DNA from: DASQPJ01 sp036268355
GTDB lineage: Bacteria > Actinomycetota > Actinomycetes > Sporichthyales > Sporichthyaceae
Reading direction: 5' to 3'
Assembly: GCA_036268355.1 (NCBI GenBank)
Contig: DATAUG010000223.1
Coordinates: 1 to 64,000, forward strand
DNA length: 64,000 bases
The position numbers and the translations under genes are program-made. Positions 60,237 to 64,000 of this stretch are shown piece by piece; within the stretch, counting starts at the first letter, position 1, and each line of letters opens with the position of its first letter. The notes beneath the pieces are model-generated. The model ran no database searches. It was not told the DNA's origin and saw only the letters and a list, made by a program, of their open reading frames with translations.

Positions 60237-60438
60237 GCGGCGGCCCGAGAACCGAGCGGAGTGGCAGGCCCGACGCTTTTCCAGGGCCGTCCGCGGAGCG
60301 AGGGGCGAAGGGAAAGCCGCTCCATTCAGAGCTGAGCGCCGGCTTTGCACTCGGCGGAGCTGCGGGCGCTGTGGCGTTTCGCGGGTTACCGTGGTGGTTC
60401 GTCGGGCGCGTCGTCCGGCGACGGGAGCAGGGGTCGCG
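60237..60438. other. Intergenic region, no gene seen
   Basis: 202 bp. Contains AAGGGAAAG and GC-rich short repeats; no ORF with family resemblance. Confidence 0.35.
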
Positions 60439-60711
60439 ATGAGAACCGCCGCAGTGATTCACCAGGCCGGGTTTTTGCGCGGCCCGGGGATCGGCCACGG
60501 CATCGGCTACGGCCACCACGGGTTCGGCGGCCTGGGCCACTTCGGCACGTTCCTCATCCACATGGCGATCTGGCACATGATCTCCCGGATGCTGTTCCGG
60601 GTGCCCGGCCTGATGGCGCTGATTGTGGTGATCGGGGTGGGCGTGCTCATCGGGCGCTGGTGGTCTCGGCGTCGGGCCAACCGGTCCGGCTGGGCGCCGC
60701 GTCAATGGTGA
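60439..60711 (+). CDS. Small Gly/His-rich membrane protein
   Basis: 90 residues from ATG 60439. An N-terminal Gly/His tract, GPGIGHGIGYGHHGFGGLGH, precedes an amphipathic Met/His segment (FLIHMAIWHMISRMLF), one TM helix (LMALIVVIGVGVLIGRWW) and a basic tail. The five-to-six His in the N-terminal part may bind metal. It lies 49 nt from the convergent CDF exporter stop. Function unknown; a metal link is inferred from composition and neighbour. Confidence 0.6.
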   Translation: MRTAAVIHQAGFLRGPGIGHGIGYGHHGFGGLGHFGTFLIHMAIWHMISRMLFRVPGLMALIVVIGVGVLIGRWWSRRRANRSGWAPRQW

Positions 60712-60760
60712 CCACGGGCTGCTGACGTCGCCCGACCCGGCCCGATCGGGCTCGGCGGGG

Positions 60761-61798
60761 CTACGTGTGGGCGTGCGCCCCGGCCGGGCCGACGTGGATC
60801 GTCGCGCCCGTCAGCCGGGGCAACGCCGCCAACAGGTGGCGCTCGACGTGATGAGCCACATGATGGGCCTCGCCGACGGACAGCGCGGGGTCGACGTCGA
60901 CGTCGACCTCCGCGCGCAACGTGTGCCCGATCCACCGGATTCGCAGTTCCCGCACCGCAGCGACCCCGGGCACGGCGGCGGCGGCATGCGCGGCCGCTCG
61001 CGCCAGCGCTGGGTCCACCGCGTCCAGCAGGCGGGCCCCGACCGCGATGATCGCCTGGCGAAGCGCGCCGAGGATGACCACGGTGATCAGCAGCCCGACA
61101 ACCGGGTCGGCCCAACGCCAACCCACCGCGGACCCGGCGGCACCGAGCAGGACCGCCAGGCTGGTGAAGCCGTCGGTCCGGGCGTGCAGCCCGTCGGCGA
61201 CCAGCGCCGCCGAGCCGATGCGCCGACCCACCCGGATCCGATATCGAGCGACGACCTCGTTGCCGACGAACCCCAGGCCCGCGGCCACGGCCACCGCCGT
61301 CAGGTGGTGTACCGGTCGTTGATGGGCCAACCGGTGCACCGCCTGCCAACCGGCCAGGCCGGAGGACAGGGTGATCATGGCGATCACGAACAGCCCGGCC
61401 ACGTCCTCGGCCCGGCCGTAGCCGTAGGTGAATCGGGCGTCGGCCGGCCGCGCCGCCAGCGCGAACGCGACCAGCAGGGGCACCGCTGTCAACGCGTCGG
61501 CGAGGTTGTGCAGGCAGTCCCCGAGGAGTGCGACCGACCCCGACGCGGCGGCCACGGCACCCTGCGCGAGCGCGGTGGCCGCCAGCACCCCGAGGCCGAG
61601 CCACATCGCCCGTCGACCGGATCGGTCGTCGCGCATCGCCGCGTCCACCGATTCCGCCGGGTCGTGGGAGTGTCGGCCGAACAGCCCCGTGACCCGGTGG
61701 ACCAGGCGCACCGAGCCACGCTCCCGGCCGCGATCGCCGGGCGACTCGGGCCCGTACGCATGCCCGTGTCCGTGTCCGTGTGCGTGTCCGGCCCCCAT
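60761..61798 (-). CDS. Cation diffusion facilitator (CDF) metal exporter
   Basis: 345 residues. The N-terminus is His-rich: MGAGHAHGHGHGHAYG. There are six TM helices. The family metal sites are LLGDCLHNLADALTAVPLL (helix II, H-x-x-x-D) and ALVADGLHARTDGFTSLAVLLG (helix V, D/H-x-x-x-D). The cytoplasmic C-terminal domain VRELRIRWIGHTLRAEVDVDVDP…HHVAHHVERHL is the CDF dimer. It exports Zn2+, Co2+ or similar for protons. It is flanked by a Gly/His-rich small protein and by DUF2254. Confidence 0.92.
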   Translation of the reverse strand: MGAGHAHGHGHGHAYGPESPGDRGRERGSVRLVHRVTGLFGRHSHDPAESVDAAMRDDRSGRRAMWLGLGVLAATALAQGAVAAASGSVALLGDCLHNLADALTAVPLLVAFALAARPADARFTYGYGRAEDVAGLFVIAMITLSSGLAGWQAVHRLAHQRPVHHLTAVAVAAGLGFVGNEVVARYRIRVGRRIGSAALVADGLHARTDGFTSLAVLLGAAGSAVGWRWADPVVGLLITVVILGALRQAIIAVGARLLDAVDPALARAAAHAAAAVPGVAAVRELRIRWIGHTLRAEVDVDVDPALSVGEAHHVAHHVERHLLAALPRLTGATIHVGPAGAHAHT

Positions 61799-61865
61799 GT
61801 ATGGAATGACAGCACCGGAATCCCGTTGCAGCCACTCGCGTACAGCAATCAGGTCGCAGGAGCGA

Positions 61866-63254
61866 TCAGGTCTCCGGCAGGTCCGGGGCGCCGTGCCGCT
61901 CCCCCGCCGACTCGCTCAGCACATACATCGCGAGCTTGTACCGCTGCATGACGTCGGCAAGGTCGGCCGGTTCGGTGACGGAGAACTCGGCCGCGCGTCG
62001 AATCAACTCGGCCTGCTCGACCAGAATGCCGCGGTCGAGGCCCGGCGGCACCTTGGCCCCGATCCGCGCCAATGCGTCGAGCTGGCGGATGAGCACGGCG
62101 GGCATGCCGACGCCGGCCTGCCGAATCTTGTCGAAGGCGCGCTCGACGAACCGCTCGTAGCGGGTCTCGGCCGGGATGACTCGAACCCGGCCCTGCCGGT
62201 CGCGCCGGGGCTGCGGGGCCTGCCACTTGGCGCTGATCCGACCGAGCCCGTCACCGAGCCAGTCGATGCAGGTAAGTGCGGTGAAGGTGTCGTTCACCGC
62301 CGGCGACAGCGCCCGGATCGCGATCTCGACCAGCTGGTCAATCGCGAACGACAGGTCCTGGGTCAGGGTCCGGTTCGGCCCGGCGAACTGTCCGCGGGCG
62401 ACCGCGGCCGCGATCGCCGGGGCGGCCTGCGGTGGCCAGACGGTTGCGAACGGCAGGCCCTCGACCACGAAATGACCCGGGCGGTGGGCCAGCGCGATCA
62501 CCGCGTCGTGGCGCGTCGCCAGGTCGACCAACGTGTCGTGGGCGACGAACTGCAAATAGCCGCTCCGGGCGGCGGGCAGCGGTGCACCGCACTCGGCCAT
62601 CCGCAGCCCCAGCTCGGTTGCCGAAAGTCCGGTCTCCAGCGGCGCACCGGACCCACCCGGTGGCCGGAACTCCACGTCGATCGCCACGGCCAGCTCCTCG
62701 GCGATCCCCGCGATCACTCTCGGCAGCTGGATCGACATCGCGATGCGGTGGGTGAACAGGATCCGCACGCCGACGTCGACCAGGAGCAGTCCCAACGCGA
62801 CCGTGATCGACAGGTGCGGGACGAAGTCGCCGTGCGCACCGGGTTGGATCGAGCCCAGTGCCAGCACCGCGTAGACGAACGTCGCCACGTATGTCCCCAG
62901 CGTGAGCTGGGTGGTCCGGTCCCGGACGAAGTTGCGCAGCATCCGCGGGCCGAACTGGCTCGACGCCGGCGTCAGGGCCACGATCGTGATCGAGAACACC
63001 AGGCTGACCACGGTGACAACGGCGGCGGCGATCGCGGTGAGGATCGTGGGGGCGGCGTCGGCCGAGCCGTTGTTCAGCCAATGGGGCAGCGTGATGCGCC
63101 CGTCGTAGGCGGACCAGTCGAGCCAGAAGGTCACCGCGAACAGTGCGACCGCGAGCGCGGTCTCGATGCTGGGGAGCAGCCAGAGGTTGGTCCGCATCGC
63201 CTCCCGCCGCCACCCCGACAACGCGGGGAACAAACGGGGCGGGTTGGCGGACAT
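61866..63254 (-). CDS. DUF2254 membrane protein
   Basis: 462 residues from ATG 63254; an upstream ATG at 63284 extends it by 10. Four TM helices in the first ~165 residues. FSITIVALTPASSQFGPRMLRNFVRDRTTQLTLGTYVATFVYAVLAL is the DUF2254 signature, followed by a cytoplasmic region with YLQFVAHDTLVDLATRHDAVIAL and FAIDQLVEIAIRALSPAVNDTFTALTCIDWL. Function is unknown for the family; some members are near ion-channel or osmotic genes. Confidence 0.88.
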   Translation of the reverse strand: MSANPPRLFPALSGWRREAMRTNLWLLPSIETALAVALFAVTFWLDWSAYDGRITLPHWLNNGSADAAPTILTAIAAAVVTVVSLVFSITIVALTPASSQFGPRMLRNFVRDRTTQLTLGTYVATFVYAVLALGSIQPGAHGDFVPHLSITVALGLLLVDVGVRILFTHRIAMSIQLPRVIAGIAEELAVAIDVEFRPPGGSGAPLETGLSATELGLRMAECGAPLPAARSGYLQFVAHDTLVDLATRHDAVIALAHRPGHFVVEGLPFATVWPPQAAPAIAAAVARGQFAGPNRTLTQDLSFAIDQLVEIAIRALSPAVNDTFTALTCIDWLGDGLGRISAKWQAPQPRRDRQGRVRVIPAETRYERFVERAFDKIRQAGVGMPAVLIRQLDALARIGAKVPPGLDRGILVEQAELIRRAAEFSVTEPADLADVMQRYKLAMYVLSESAGERHGAPDLPET

Positions 63255-63325
63255 CAGCACCTCGGCTCGGCATGGTTCGACCACGTGCCGACCAGGCTTC
63301 CCGGCGCTCCAGGGTCAACTGTACG

Positions 63326-63649
63326 TCAGATCTCGATGCCTGATCCGAGGATCACGGTGCGTGCGGGCGGGAGACGGAACGCCTCGGGGGCGTCGAGTGC
63401 GCCGACGATCAAGGCCGACCGGACCGGGCCGGACCGGTCACGGCTGCCGACCGCCCGGACAGCACCCGGATCGCCGATGGTGGTCCAACCGCGTAGTCCG
63501 TGAATGACGTCCAGACCGTTCCGGTCGGGCAGCCCCAGGTCAAGCACGATCAGGTCGGGGTGCCGGACCGCGGCCTGCTTCCGCGCCGCTCGCCCGGTCG
63601 CGGCCACGGCGGCCCCGAACTGACGTACCATCAGATTTGCCCGCCCCAC
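63326..63649 (-). pseudogene. Truncated KdpE-like receiver-domain remnant
   Basis: The segment AAVRHPDLIVLDLGLPDRNGLDVIHGLRGWTTI aligns with residues ~42-73 of the KdpE-like protein at 59173 (MHPDVVVLDLGLPDLDG…ALRGWTN). Upstream, the DDEP pocket is absent. Downstream the frame shifts (another frame gives IRVLSGRS, matching VVLSGRS), and the DNA-binding half is missing. It is a decayed partial gene, a paralogue rather than a recent copy, since identity is partial. Confidence 0.75.
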
Positions 63650-63652
63650 TTC

Positions 63653-64000
63653 TCAGTCGGGAGTGGCGAACGTGACCTGCACGCCCTCCAGAGAGCTGAT
63701 CGCGACATTCGTCTCGTCGCCCTGCACAGTCCGGGTCTGCGACGAATTGGTGACGATGGTGATCATGTCCTGCGGGTTCTTGGTGCCCGGCTCGAACGCG
63801 AGCCGGTAGGTGGCGCTGATCGGGGTGCCGTTCGGGTCGTCCGCCGGGTTGCCGTCCACGATCGTCTGACAGCCGCCCTTGAGGGTGAACGGCACCGGCC
63901 CGGTGCTGTCGTAGGTGAGGTTCTCCACGGTTACCTGGAGCGGAATCCCGCGATTGCCGTCGCACAGGATCAGCTGGTCGGCCAGGGGCGCTGCTGCGTG
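63653..64000 (-). CDS. Exported-type protein, C-terminal part only (5' end outside window)
   Basis: The frame is open to the right edge, with ~115 codons visible. The sequence LILCDGNRGIPLQVTVENLTYDSTGPVPFTLKGGCQTIVDGNP…ISATYRLAFEPGT looks like a beta-sandwich domain, with two Cys that could form a disulfide. No family recognised. An internal GTG (63928) could start a 91-residue protein, but the continuous upstream frame and the Cys at 'LILCDG' favour a larger exported protein. Confidence 0.6.
   Translation of the reverse strand, partial: HAAAPLADQLILCDGNRGIPLQVTVENLTYDSTGPVPFTLKGGCQTIVDGNPADDPNGTPISATYRLAFEPGTKNPQDMITIVTNSSQTRTVQGDETNVAISSLEGVQVTFATPD

Overview
The window is a chromosomal segment of a high-GC Gram-positive actinomycete. 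The evidence is strongly G/C-biased third codon positions, many GTG starts, a perfect actinobacterial LexA box, a BldC homologue, an MhuD-type heme oxygenase, a FadE5-type acyl-CoA dehydrogenase and a TIGR03086 (mycothiol-world) protein. I cannot name the genus from sequence alone. Genes are dense, on both strands, and mostly of chromosomal housekeeping or envelope type. No phage, conjugation or CRISPR locus is intact here.

Layout. 1-2.3 kb: the end of a secreted YVTN propeller with a collagen-like tail, then two small proteins. 2.5-7.5 kb: an accessory patch with an IS481 transposase remnant, a broken integrase behind an intact excisionase, a three-gene operon with a divergent CGNR-type regulator, and a VapBC-like pair. 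It is bounded by tRNA-Ser(UGA) and a 19-bp copy of that tRNA's 3' end. 7.6-12.8 kb: secreted and cell-wall proteins, including a DD-carboxypeptidase and two tiny basic exported paralogues. 13.3-17.6 kb: a Liv-type ABC transporter with a fused permease-ATPase, a PadR regulator and no binding protein. 17.8-25.7 kb: DinB under a LexA box, an ECF sigma factor with DUF899, MhuD, an SGNH hydrolase, an alpha/beta hydrolase and FadE5. 26-31.5 kb: an ArsB-like transporter, TetR, two propeller lipoproteins and a nitrilase-family amidase. 31.9-35.6 kb: a branched-chain 2-oxoacid dehydrogenase operon (E1alpha-E1beta-E2). 35.8-47 kb: a large Ala/Pro/Gly-rich surface protein, an aminotransferase, a holin-like protein, ThiC under a TPP riboswitch, LMW-PTP with a fructosamine-kinase-like protein, a peroxiredoxin, a methyltransferase, GntR and XdhC. 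47-51.6 kb: BldC, an exported natural octahistidine protein, an M30-like metallopeptidase and a PQYQQ-repeat protein. 52.5-55.3 kb: an IorAB-type molybdenum hydroxylase. 55.6-59.8 kb: a KimA-like potassium importer divergent from a KdpD/KdpE-like two-component pair. 60-64 kb: small proteins, a CDF metal exporter, DUF2254, a KdpE fragment and a truncated exported protein.

The least explained signals are repeats. One is a 72-75-bp two-core repeat (GGGGTGWCACCCC) at three intergenic loci. A second palindromic repeat sits both between E1alpha and E1beta and inside the E2 coding sequence. The 3' end of the E2 gene is triplicated. Several stop codons are embedded in CTGACG-N3-CGTCAG hairpins. Candidates for unusual biology are the His8 protein/BldC/M30 neighbourhood, the paired basic exported peptides, and the nested operator between TIGR03086 and the CGNR-like regulator. 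All functional statements are inferred from sequence reading; no database search was run.
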